64,000 bases of DNA from NCBI GenBank assembly GCA_049724395.1, contig JAUGWO010000267.1, positions 1 through 64,000 on the forward strand, in the 5' to 3' direction. Of the stretch, positions 1 to 10,249 are shown one piece after another. The stretch is from Spongospora subterranea f. sp. subterranea (lineage: Eukaryota; Endomyxa: Phytomyxea; Phytomyxea; Plasmodiophorida). Made by a program: the position numbers and the translations under genes. The stretch's first letter is position 1, and each line of letters begins with the position of its first letter. The notes beneath the pieces were generated by a model. It was not told the origin of the DNA. It saw only the letters and a list, made by a program, of their open reading frames with translations, and did not search any database.

Positions 1-451
1 TGATCAATCAAGCGAAAGTTAGACAAACCCGTCCAAACGGCAGCGTCGTACTTTAACTCCCGTTGAAACGGCGGAAACAGTAAAGGCGAAGTTGCTGCCT
101 GCCAAGAAGAAAGGACAAACAAATATCCGATCGGCATTTCTGTGCACATCGTCGGCACCAGAGACCGATGCAGCCCGTGGATTCTATGAATCCAATTCAT
201 TCCATGCTAACGGTACTTGTTTGCAGTGGAGGTCACTCAAGCAGATGATGTCGCTGCCTTCCGATATCAGATAAACTTGCTATGATGCTGCAGTCAACCG
301 CTAGGGCGTTTTGGCCAGGGGATCCTCAGTTTCGCTTGATAGATCATCGTTTGTCGAAGGTCTGTACTTTTCGCTGTCTCGATTGGCTCTGATGTATTAA
401 AAACATGAGCTAGACAATAGGCCCCAACAATCACTTTTTATTTATTGGTTC
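1..451. other. No recognisable gene
   Basis: Only short unrelated frames are visible here and no known domain or repeat was recognised. The stretch ends at the TA target site of the Tc1-like element that starts at 454. Confidence 0.5.
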
Positions 452-584
452 TACAGTGGCGATCACCTTAAACCGACAATTCCGTGACTGTGCACCACTT
501 TGACAATGTCTAGTCGTCAGGTTTCACTGAAAATCGCTAAACTTGATCATGGCTCAGTAGGTCTTGGCAAGACGAACAATTGTA

Positions 585-1730
585 CTCCCTCTGTTCGGAA
601 ATAAAGGTCCTGTTTGAAAAAAATGCGTGGATTACGTTTGTTTTATGCGCAACCTCATATCCTAGAACTGGATAATGGCGCGCGCGTCAAGTGCTTAGCT
701 CTCCCGAAATTTTGAGCCTCGACGCTCATTTCTAATTAAAGTTAGATCAAAAAGAAAACTAGGTTTAAGGGAGATTTTTCAGCGGCACCGCCACCTCGTC
801 ATTGTTGAACTAGCACCTGACAACATGACTGCACCTGCAGGAGACCTAAGCCGAGCTGGAGAAGCCATGCCGGCTTTTCCAAAAGAAATAGCCGACGAGC
901 AGCAAACCTCGGAATTCGTATCGTTCCTGAGAAGTTCGCTGATAGAAAAGGACAAAAGAACCTCACTGACGACCAGAGTCGTGTAATATACGAATATGTC
1001 TTGAGAATGAGTGATTCAGGAAAGTTCGTTCTTGTTTCAATTGCCTCAGCAAGCAGTCAATTTGCCGTTTCACGCAGAACTGTGAGTAGGATTGGGACTT
1101 CTGCCGTCCTGTGTTGTTCACACAAACGAGGAAAGGTTGGACAAGTCCTTGATCCTGAAAAAGTCAAACAGATTCCTCTACAACATCGAAAACAATCGAT
1201 GACCTTGTGAAGGCTGTCAAGATCTCGTTTGATAGCATGGAGAAAGATAAGCTTAAAGACATGTTTTTAACTCTCCAGCAATGCAGTATGGAGATCATGA
1301 AGGTCACTTTCAACTCTCCAGCAATGCATGATGAAGAACATGAAGGTCAAGGGGGGCAACAATTATAAGATGCCTCACATGGGCAAGGAACGGCTCAGGC
1401 GCCAAGGTGATGTTCCAGACAATTTACCCTGCGACATTGCAGTTTTGTATCAAGCAATGCAGGATGCATAGAGTGGTGATGAAAAAAAAATCTTCAATGG
1501 TCCGGGTCTTCAAACTTTTCCCTGTCCACTTTATCAAATGAAACCTTGAAAGCGTCAACAAGTTTGTCACGCGCCAAGGCCATCATTAAGAAGAATTCAA
1601 TGATGGCCTTGGAAGTTTTGAAGCAGCGAACGCAGGATGCATTGAGCTTTTTGTGCAGAACCATCAATGAGACCTTTATTTCCGAACATCAAAAAAAGGT
1701 GCGTGAGACCTTCATTTCCGAACGGAAGGA
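585..1730 (+). mobile_element. Nested mariner-like element, decayed
   Basis: The left terminus resembles Stowaway/mariner ends (CTCCCTCTGTTCGGAAATAA from 585). The right terminus is its imperfect inverse and ends at 1730 in TTTCCGAACGGAAGGA. TA dinucleotides flank both sides (583-584 and 1731-1732). A related TTTCCGAACATC motif also occurs just inside the right end, near 1680. The element lies wholly inside the Tc1-like element 454-3813. It encodes only a broken transposase. Confidence 0.7.
825..1471 (+). pseudogene. Mariner-like transposase remnant
   Basis: Translated pieces match the two ends of mariner-like transposases of the kind common in fungi and oomycetes. An N-terminal helix-turn-helix region reads roughly SLTDDQSRVIYEYVLRMSD, followed by FAVSRRTVSRI (around 960-1100). 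The C-terminal region reads GGNNYKMPHMGKERLRRQG (around 1350-1410). The catalytic DDD/E core between them is missing, so this is an internally deleted, non-autonomous relic. Several frame changes separate the pieces. The boundaries are approximate, with the first ATG at 825 and the last stop at 1471. Family assignment is by recognition of these motifs only. Confidence 0.6.
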
Positions 1731-1977
1731 TATGTTTTACGTTTTTCTTTTGCAGCAATATTGACGGAGTAGATACACTTTATAGATACAGTGGTCGCGC
1801 CTTGAATTAGACTGTACATATTGAACAAACTCCGTTCGCAATTTATTGCGCACTTTGAAATTCGCAGCCACGCACTTATAGATGAGCCGCAATGCACAGT
1901 GGCTAGTGTATCAATGTGCGCGCACTCAATGATGTCAATTTGCGGACTGTGTGAGCTCATACTGTATATCGCTGGCA

Positions 1978-3769
1978 TGCCTCCCTTTAACAAGCGTCGA
2001 AAGCATCTTGTGAACCTTGCAACAACGCGATTCGGCCATCGTAAAATCAGTACGGTCAGCATTGAAGAGTGTGATTTGATTTCTGTTTCTTCTCTCCACG
2101 ATAATTTCACCTGTTCCGAAGCGTCAGAGGATGATGACAATTTTGTAATTCTGAGCCAGATGACTTTCTGTGCCAAATCAATGAAACTGTAGCATCAAGT
2201 GTTCTAAAATGGACTCCTGGTGCAGATTCGCATTTCAGAAAGTCTCACACAGGTGATGGGAGATCGTCCCAATTTCAAAAACAAAGAGAAAAGCGGTTGG
2301 ATGTAAAAAGATCACACATTGGTTTGGTTCAGGTCAAAATGAAACAGCAGATGGGGTGGTATTATCCGCCCTGAAAGAAGTTGAGGATTATGGTTTTGCA
2401 CAACCAGACTGCATCGACGAGTTCGAGGGCTCTATCGATGAATCAATCGAAATATTGAAAGGCAAAATTTCATTGAGAAATAGTCAAACTGCTGAAAACC
2501 ACAATGTCAACAAGTTTGAGAATGTTCAATATATGTGCATATTGAGGTACTTGGAAGCGATTAAATTTGATCCCAGGTTGAAGGTGAAGACGTCGTTGGA
2601 AATCAGCAAGGTCTTCTTCGGTGCTGGAAAAGGCTGTGATTACCGAAGCCGGAGACTTCGTCAATGGGCATTGCACTTTCTTCAATTCAAGACAATCAAG
2701 GCATCTTGCCAAGGCAAACACGTGAAAACTAGATTATTGATTGAAGACCCAGATGTCGCGAATGCGTGTTTAAACTACTTAAGAAATCAGCCAATCGAAT
2801 TAGTTGATGGTCTCTCCTTTTCGAAATGGGTTAGTGAAAACCTGCACAAGGTTGACTGCCTCGGCTTTACAAATTGCACAATCATAACAGAAGTGACTGC
2901 ACGAAGATGGCTCCACCGTCTTGGTTTTCGAAGAACTGAATTTAAGAAAGGCACCTATACTGATGGACATGAGCGCCCAGATGTTGTTGAGTATCGTAAA
3001 CGGTACGAGACTCCCAACCCTTTGCGTTTACACTTTAGCCCACTTTGCTACTTTTATTAGGTTTTTAGAGTTATTTGCCAAGCTTTACTCTGGCATGGAC
3101 AAGTACGAGGGCGATAACATGGAAAGTGTGATTTTTGCCGAAGTTCTTCCAAACAAAAGTTTCCTAGTGTTATTAACTCATGATGAGACTTGCTTTGAAT
3201 CAATGACAGTAAGAAGACAATTTGGTTAGAAGGAGATCGTCAGATTTTGAGGCCAAAAGGATCTGGCAGATCCATTATATATGGTGTCCCAGTTTTTGTG
3301 CCAGTGCCATGGGAATATGGAAGTTTTGCTGACGAATGAGATCGCTGAAGCTTTCCCAGAAATCACAGCTTTTGGATCAGTTGGCTCAACCATTGCAGCT
3401 CTCAAGTTGATAAAACCAGGTCAAAACGCAGATGGATATTGGACCAACAGGGATCTTGTGGAGCAGACGAAATTAGCGCTGATTGTCTTTCGGGTGCTTC
3501 ATCTTAATTCCAAGCCAGTTTTCGCTTTCGATAACTCGCAAAATATCCGAGCTATGCCGCCTGATGGGCTTGTTGCTTCAAGGTTAAATCTGTCCGATGG
3601 TGGAAAAAATGTAGCGCATGTGAGGTCAGGATGGTATGTTTCCGGTGGAGAACGGGTTACTCAAGACATGCAGTTTACCAGTGAGTTTGGTTATGCAATT
3701 AACGGTCTTGTCCAAAAAGGAATTGTCAGATTCTCACCGAAAGGCGCCTTTGGCCCACTTCTGGGATGA
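1978..3769 (+). pseudogene. Broken Tc1-like DDE transposase
   Basis: The protein pieces align by eye with the 678-residue transposase at 48964-51000. The N-terminal MPPFNKRRKH block is at 1978. A middle helix-turn-helix region (2356-3060) contains GLSFSKWVSENLH, TARRWLHRLGFR and GTYTDGHERPDVVEYR. The segment 3121-3230 contains LLTHDETCFES with the first catalytic Asp. The segment 3281-3769 contains MVSQFLCQCHG, LIKPGQNADGYWTN and FDNSQNIRAMPPDGL with the second Asp. Several stops and frame changes separate the blocks, and the region that would carry the catalytic Glu is absent. It is the resident gene of the element 454-3813 and is clearly inactive. Confidence 0.8.
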
Positions 3770-3875
3770 GCCTGAATGGGTTTGATATTGTCGGTTTAAG
3801 GTGATCGCCACTGTACCAATGAATTGATGCTTGAGTTCGTACCATGAGAAACTGCGTGAGTTCGTAGTGAGTTCG

Positions 3876-4040
3876 AACGAAATAAAATTACCCTGGTCAC
3901 CCCGTGGTCACACCTGTGACTGTGGCGCGGGCAGGTCGGTCACGGCCATTCTGACTGGGGAGGGTGACCAAGGGTGACCAAATTCGAATTTTCTTTCAAA
4001 TAAAATTACGCTTGGTCATTTTTATTGGAAATAAAATTCG
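3876..4040. repeat. Cluster of GGTCAC/GTGACC motifs left of the Crypton
   Basis: This segment has several copies of TGGTCAC or its complement close together, for example CCTGGTCACCCCGTGGTCAC and GGGTGACCAAGGGTGACCAA, plus repeated AAATAAAATT. A similar cluster lies at 6915-6985, on the other side of the Crypton gene. The termini of the MULE at 58116-62154 also carry CTGGTCAC motifs. The clusters may be transposon ends. No clean target duplication was found. Confidence 0.4.
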
Positions 4041-4515
4041 CTTGGATCCCGGGGGCTGTCATCGACGCCCCCCATGCGCAGTTCACCAGCCTCTGGAGAG
4101 CATTCTGCCGGGCGGCGCAGGCCTGCTTCGATTGACGTCTCTGTCGACTTCTCTGCTAAGGCTCACATCCTGTCCGGCTAATGTCCAGATTCTCTAGGAT
4201 AAATCATGCTTGGTCAGAACGCCCACGCGTCAACGTCTTTGCGATCAATGCGATCCGTTTACTCTCGCACCCACATTGCCGATGCCACTCCCCATCAATC
4301 GAACTCGTTCCAATAGAAAGCCGTTTTATGGATGCCGCGGTCCGATAGGATAGAAGTTTTACTGTACCTGGTGTTCTATTTTCGAATATTAAAAGAATAC
4401 GTAATTTACTTCGAGTTTTTCCTACTTTACATTAGTATAAAGTCGACGACCACCGGCAGCCACACATCAATAAATCGCATTCACACGAAACCGTCAAAGT
4501 TAGCAACTTTATAGG
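4041..4515. other. Non-coding stretch downstream of the Crypton gene
   Basis: No coding similarity was recognised. The segment 4320-4500 is AT-rich. It lies directly 3-prime of the minus-strand Crypton reading frame and may include its 3-prime UTR. Confidence 0.4.
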
Positions 4516-6815
4516 TTATATTGCGGTAAGGCTACTAGAAAAGCAACGAACTCGGTCCCAGATGCCGTAGCGTATAGCAATCTGATCGCAAAGCTTCCGA
4601 AGCGTATGACATTTGGCAACGCATAGGTCGTCGAGCAACTTCAACGCGTCGGATTCGCTAAATCCCTCCTTGAGCAGGTCGTCAACAGCATCAAATAGAG
4701 GTTTTCGTCTAGTAAAAAACTTTCCTTCCGCAGAGCTCTTGGCACCTCGCCACTTCTTGCCAGGACGCGATTCCAGCTCTTCTATCGGCGGTACAACGAC
4801 GTTGTCCATGAAAATACCGCCGTATTTCCATTCCTTCCATGCATCGTGCACGTCGTCACAGATCTGTTCATTCGAAACGGGACAACAACAGCTGGGTCAG
4901 GAACAATGACAGCCGGCTCGATGATATAATCGGCATTGCCATTCGTGTCAAAATGAAGCGATTCGGAAGGACGACTCGCGACAGCGACAGCATCTGCGCT
5001 CGCATCAAATCCAACCTGTGGTTACCATCAATCTTAGTATGGTTTTCAGAAATCATGCAGTTGATCCGCCCATACCTGTGTCGACATACAATTTCCCAGT
5101 CCAGTTAAAGTGGACGCCATCACTTGAAGACATTCGTTGCGGATCATTAGCAAGTTTTTGTTCATGTCCTCGTTCACTTGCTGGATCTTCTGGTCGAACT
5201 TCTGGTCAAGACAAGATATTGATCGCGAATGAACAGCGCTCGCATGAACCAGCTCGCATAGATGACCGCCGACGGCTGGCAACGCTCGCAAGACTTCGAT
5301 CGTCGACGGGGTTACGGTGGAAGAGATCTTGCCGGACAGCTCAGCAGCAAAGGTCGTGAACGCCTCTGAAGAGAATATCGGATGTTGCCATATTGCATGA
5401 GATGAATGATCCTCATCAGCTATTAGAATAGCAGAATCTTGTAGGATGACTGTTCGCATGTGATCTAGCAAGCTGAGAAAGCTTTGTCCTGCAATCTCCG
5501 TCTTTCTAACGCCGGACGATAACAACGATGCAACCTGTTGTTGTGACGCCTCCAGACCGGGAAATACCAACTTTCGAAGATGTTCCGGCGGGTCCAACAA
5601 AGCTCGTGGCAGGTAATACTGTTTAGGATCGGCAGAGAACCCTGCCAAAACCCGAACGCATTCCCATGGGATGACGTTGTTTGTGTAGGCTCCGCCACGC
5701 GAACGTACTTGCCAGTGGCCATTCTTGTCAACAGAGGCTTCACTTGCACCCAGATTTTCGGCCATGGACGCGCCGCCCTTTCGACCCATTTGCGTTTTCG
5801 TTGTGATGGCCAGACCGAGCGAAGCTTGAGCAGCCTTGATGGCTTCATACTGTTTGGTGTATGTCATCGGCTTATCTGAATGGATACCATTCGGCAAAAC
5901 GAATAGGTTGTACCAACGGCTTGCTTCAGAAAGATCAGGCCAAGGATCGCCCCGAACTTGAAATCGAAAGAAGAAATACAAAGACAAGCTTCCGAAAGGG
6001 CACAAACTCACTGATGAATGACGCATCAACGCATTCTGTTGCACTTTTCCAAACTGGTTTTTCTTCGACCTTCGCCACACAGTACGCAGAAGATGAGCGC
6101 CACTGACACCTTCGCCGGGGAAGAATTTATGTCCAATCTCCGATAACTTGAGTCGTCGAAGATTGTCGCCCCTGCACGTCAGAGCGAACGATAACAGATA
6201 ATCTGTCCGCTGTTTCAGACCCTCCTCGCTGTCCAGTTTCCAATAATGCTTGGCGAGTTCGCCAAACTCATGGGCGGAAATTTCATCGGCCAAAGTCCCA
6301 ATTCCACGATCTAAAAACATGGCGTTTTCACGATCCATGACGTCTTTTTTTGAGCTTTTGAGAAATTCTTTGACACTCGGAGGGCGTGCCGGTATCGGAA
6401 ATTCAGGAGGATACCGCCCCAGCATATGCTGCAGTCTCCAAAGATCCATAACAGCATTGACGTATCCGTCAAGGGTATGCCAACCCAAATGATCAGGGCG
6501 GCAGTTCTCCGGTTCAGACGTTCTGCTGAGTGCAATGGACGAGCGTTTCCGGCCACGCTTATATGGCCGGCGATCTTTGACTTCGTGCAAAAAAAGAAGA
6601 AACTTGCCTTCATTGATCAAATCATTTGGATAGCCTTTGCAAACGTTCCAGTCAAGGAATTCTTTCTGTTTGCACGACCACGTGTTTTTCGTCGTCTGAG
6701 GACGATGCTCGCCGAGTTGAAATTGCAAACGATGTGCGGCTTGCAATTCTTCTAACCGTAGGTCAGTTTGTTGCCTACGCTGTTCCGCTAGAGACGATAC
6801 GACGGTCGGATTCAT
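4516..6815 (-). CDS. Crypton tyrosine recombinase (Ndc10-like) with GCR1_C tail
   Basis: The first exon (6815 down to 5076) encodes about 580 residues. This resembles the fungal Crypton recombinase, related to the Ndc10/CBF3 domain: CRGDNLRRLKLSEI near residue 213 and AGFSADPKQYYLPRALLDPP with LVFPGLE near residues 385-420. A canonical intron follows at 5075-5016 (GTATGG...TACTAAG...CCACAG, 60 bp). Downstream, 4896-4516 encodes a GCR1_C-type DNA-binding domain (VHDAWKEWKYGG, PPIEELESRPGKKWRG, FTRRKPLFDAVDDLL). The frame entered from the intron differs from the GCR1_C frame by one step, so a second intron or a single indel near 4880 is needed. Cryptons commonly carry both domains. The catalytic tyrosine could not be assigned by eye. 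The reading frame is otherwise long and open, suggesting a fairly young insertion. Confidence 0.75.
5016..5075 (-). other. 60-bp spliceosomal intron in the Crypton gene
   Basis: On the minus strand the donor is ACACAG|GTATGG, the branch-like motif is TACTAAG, and the acceptor is CCACAG|GTTGGA. The length equals that of several host introns in this window. Confidence 0.7.
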
Positions 6816-6914
6816 TTGTGATGATGTGGAGATGGAGCACGAGTGCCCTGAGATTGCATACAGGTGTAGCGTGGACCGTCACTGTACCTAGAGCCTATAC
6901 GCACTAATTATTCC

Positions 6915-6990
6915 TTGGTCACATTGTGGGTTGGTCACCCGGTCATGACCCAGTCTACTAGGGGCAAATTTATTCACAAAATAAAAATGA
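6915..6990. repeat. GGTCAC motif cluster right of the Crypton
   Basis: CTTGGTCAC, GTTGGTCACCCGGTCATGACC and an AATAAAAATG run occur within 75 bp. This mirrors, roughly inverted, the cluster at 3876-4040. The two may mark the ends of the unit carrying the Crypton, or be debris of a MULE-type element. Confidence 0.35.
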
Positions 6991-6994
6991 AAAA

Positions 6995-7119
6995 TGTAAC
7001 TTTGTTCGTCTTGACAGGTCCTACCGAGTAACAGTCAATCTGGCCGATTATTCAAAACCAGAGAGTGAAGAGGTGCCGTACAGTCACGGAATTGTCGGTT
7101 TAAGGTGATCGCTACTGTA
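6995..7119 (-). repeat. Orphan terminus of the Tc1-like family
   Basis: Read on the minus strand from 7119, this matches the first 120 bp of the Tc1-like element at 454: CAGTAGCGATCACCTTAAAC, then GACAATTCCGTGACTGT, ending in a shared GACAAGACGAAC-like segment near 7010. A TA flanks it at 7120. The rest of that element copy is not present. Confidence 0.65.
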
Positions 7120-7120
7120 C

Positions 7121-7542
7121 AAGGTTTGTACAAATAAAGCGTTGTCATGATTTTGGTGTGTGTTATTTCATTAATCCAAGATAATCTCGCCTTGGGTTCG
7201 CAAATTTGTGTGCCGAGAAAGATTGTACTCGTATGTATGAAATGATACACCGCAGTGTATGTATGAAAAAAGGTCCGTCATGCGACAAGTGCACTTATTT
7301 GTGCCGGTATTTTTACCGTATTGAGCCGGAGGGTCGATATTAAGTGCCGTACGGTATTAGAGTATCAACCTCAAATTTTGTCGACACCCTCAAGTGTTAT
7401 CAACACTATATTTTGGAACTACACTAGTGTACAGTGGTTGAGTGTGTGATCGAGACCGGATGTGAATAGGGTTAGGTGACACAATGATTGACGCGTTTGA
7501 GTCGTTAATCCTTATGAACTGTTTTCATTGCAAAATAGAGGC
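7121..7542. other. Non-coding stretch
   Basis: No domain, repeat or RNA gene was recognised. It lies just downstream of the minus-strand frame that ends at 7543. Confidence 0.4.
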
Positions 7543-8224
7543 TCAGTGGATTAATTTTCTCTTTTTCAGTGAATCTTGCCAAACTAGATCGCGGTTATCT
7601 GTGGAAACTGCCTGACCCGTATTTGCGTTTGCATTATTGACTTTTCGAGTCAGATTATCAACGACTTGCTTCAGAATGATCAACAAATATTGGATGAGGA
7701 ACACACTCAGTGCGGAGAGGGTTAGCCACAAATGTAGAATCCAATGGGTTGCATACCAGGTTTTTTTGAATATGGCGTGTTAAAGAATTCATAGTATCCT
7801 CATCTCGTGCCCCATATAAATCAAGCACTTTTAATGCCGCATTCCAGAAAAGGCTCAGTACAGGACGATCCCGAGTCGAACAATATGCAAGTTGGAAGAC
7901 CGCAGACATCCTGCCCAATACCCGCGGTACTGGCCCCGGCCATACACGTTCGGGATCAAAAGGCAGCTGATGGACGGGGGAGGGGTGAGGGCCATACTGA
8001 GGAGACGCGTAATCGTAATTTGCAAGCAATGTTTGATCATCTGGTTGAAGGACAATTGATTTGACAACATCAGCAGTATATGGGTCGGTAATCTTAAAGA
8101 AATCGTTTAGAGCCACGATAAGAGCATCATTGACAGTATTCACTTCAGAAATCTGAGCCGTTTCGGTTTCCGATCTGCGCCCACGTTCTGCCAGATTTTT
8201 CAATGCATCAACGATCATCTGAAT
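7543..8224 (-). pseudogene. Second unit of a duplicated membrane-protein gene, unknown function
   Basis: The frame starting near MIVDALKNLAERGRR (8218) runs through LSLFWNAALKVLDLYGARDEDTMNSLTRHIQK. After a one-base shift in an A-rich run near 7763 it continues into a strongly hydrophobic segment (HWILHLWLTLSALSVFLIQYLLIILK, split by Ser/Thr). It ends with a polar tail (DNLTRKVNNANANTG) and a stop at 7543. The LFWNA...L..YGA...D..N.L..HIQ block is repeated in the frame just upstream (8235-8837), so the locus holds two related units. The shift in the homopolymer could be a real lesion or a sequencing indel. No known family was recognised. The tail-end transmembrane segment suggests a single-pass membrane protein. 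Confidence 0.4.
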
Positions 8225-8234
8225 ACCTTGGTGT

Positions 8235-9233
8235 TCACGAGAACGGAGCCTTTATAGTTGACCAATTGGGACCAGAAATACATGCGCGTGAACGATATTC
8301 AAGTCTGGCTCCAGCGAAACATCTCAACAGAGAATATAAAAGATTAAACAAGTGATTGTCGAAGAAAATTAGACCCCACGCTTTAGAATATTGTTTGTCA
8401 TGCATCAATGTTGCCTGTATATGGCATTGTAAGGCGTTGATGACATCCTTTCCGCTGGCCCCATATGATTCAAGCAATATCAATGATGCATTCCAGAACA
8501 GGCGCAGTATGGGATGAAGCCAAGGAGCTTTATACGACATTCGAAACATCGTCGACATAATGGACAAGTTAATAATTACATCCTGCGAGAACTTCATACT
8601 GGGATCGACAGGAGACGTGATGACCTCAGTCTGGGTGTTTAGCTGATCAGCGAACTGAAGACTTGATTGTAAACTGTCATCATCATGATTAAAGATGAAA
8701 AACAGCATGTCTTGTAGTCTGTGTGGATTCCAAAGCACGTTCCGGGATTGATTTGTGCACAGGCAACACAGAATATTACTGACTAATGCATCCATGAGTT
8801 CAAAGATGGAACCGAGTTTTGCATGAAGCAGGAGCAATACTTTCTAAGATTCAGCAAAAACTTTCTGGGAGCCTGACCCTGATGAGATATGCGTTCACCA
8901 GGATTTGGAAGTTCTGGAACCCAAACTTTGAAAACCGTGTCGAATCTGAATTGACTTTTTTCGTTGATATTTTCCACGGGAGCAGGCTTTTCATATAATT
9001 CAGAAGGAGCCGAGGGTTCAGGTAGATCCGATATGGGGCTGTTGGAAGGGGAGATTGGCAGGACTGGGTTCTCAACGTGATCCGTCCAAAAACCGTCATA
9101 CTGTACGATGCCATCAAAGGAATTGTCCCTGACGTTGAAGCCCCAGGGTTGGGCGGCGCTGAATCCTAATACGAATGAGGCGAATAGGCAAACTAAATAA
9201 CACGAGATCAGCATTTTTAACAAACTTCGGGTC
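8235..9233 (-). CDS. Secreted or membrane protein of unknown family, first unit
   Basis: An ATG at 9233 opens MTRSLLKMLISCYLVCLFASFVLGFSAAQ with no long break, which looks like a signal peptide with cleavage near residue 29. It is followed by a Pro/Ser-rich stretch (SPSNSPISDLPEPSAPSELYEKP). The frame then changes around 8880-8840, probably at an intron that could not be placed with confidence. It continues as FELMDALVSNILCCLC...LRLFWNASLILLESYGASGKDVINALQCHIQATLM, with a stop at 8235. The FWNA...YGA...HIQ block recurs in the next unit downstream. The open frame also extends upstream of the ATG to about 9697, so earlier exons are possible. The function is not recognised. Confidence 0.4.
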
Positions 9234-9699
9234 ATGGTTTGGTGAACACCCCAGCCCCCGTGCGGATCTCCGCGCTGTGTACGAACACCTTCGGGTTTTC
9301 GGACGGACTGCGTACGCGCCTGTCTCTGCTGATAGGGCACCGATTTCGTCCGATATATGAACCGAAAGCTTCCCTCCTTGACCATCGTTAGAGAATTTGA
9401 TAGATGGCGATATCGCGAAATTGCAGCACGGAGACTAGTCCTTTTGAAAAAAATAAACTCGATGAGAAACTTTGATTCGTAGATCGGTCGACAACGCATT
9501 TGGGTGACCGGATCGACAACTGGCTTGCCAAGACTCATGCACAGAATGGTGGGACGATTATCACAAGTATATTCTCGACGGATTTGACCTCCATACTGCA
9601 AGACACATGTTCTGTGGTCAAAAACGAAGTATTGCCGAACCCGTTTTTTCTTGAATTCTGAAGTGCTGAACTGGTTTGAACCCTGAATGACACACAATC

Positions 9700-10245
9700 A
9701 TTTTTTTCATGTCTTGAAATGATTGCTGATGCAGATGCCCTAATGGATTAGGTTTCATATTGCTGATCCACTTTCGAAGCAATTACCTGACTATTCTTGA
9801 ACAATGTTGTTGAACTGCCCTTCATCTTTGATGTTTAGACCCACTGTGTCGTGTAAAGGCTCAAACAAGCACGATTACAAGAAAAGAAGATTGTTAATAG
9901 GATATTGACTGGAGGAACGCCCGAGCTACAGGTACGTTCAGTCCGGTAGTTAGTTCTTGCCACGCGTGGCGAAGGTCAGGACCTTGCCACCGAAATAGTG
10001 TTCTAAATAATTATTGAATAGCGTCTTGGTATAACAGAGAATACATAAAAACAGCGAAACCGAGTGATGCGGCTCAGAATAAATTGGTAGTTTGCCACTG
10101 TGGTGCGTTTCTTGATTCTAATGCTGAGCATTGTAGTCTCTCTCAAAGGCACCAATGCAGTGAGTGAATCTTAAATATTTCTCCTATATTCTTACTAAAT
10201 TGCATATACGGTTTTCATTGAATCAATGCATGTATTCTCTGAATT
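9700..10245. other. Non-coding stretch
   Basis: AT-rich sequence with no coding, repeat or RNA signal that could be supported. Confidence 0.4.
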
Positions 10246-10249
10246 TGGT

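Larger units (their letters stand above)
454..3813 (+). mobile_element. Decayed Tc1/mariner-related element with TA target duplication
   Basis: The left end (CAGTGGCGATCACCTTAAAC from 454) is mirrored at the right end, which reads GTTTAAGGTGATCGCCACTG up to 3813. Both ends are flanked by TA (452-453 and 3814-3815), the target duplication typical of the IS630-Tc1-mariner superfamily. The element carries a broken transposase (1978-3769) of the same family as the intact copy at 48542-51135. A separate mariner-like element is inserted inside it (585-1730), so this copy is the older of the two. The terminal motif resembles the ends of the copies at 29698 and 48542, with family-specific differences. 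Confidence 0.85.

Noticed and set aside
1712-2192. Overlapping frames on both strands upstream of the Tc1-like remnant
   Set aside because: They lie across the mariner boundary. Only the part from 1978 on plus resembles the transposase; the rest is chance open sequence.
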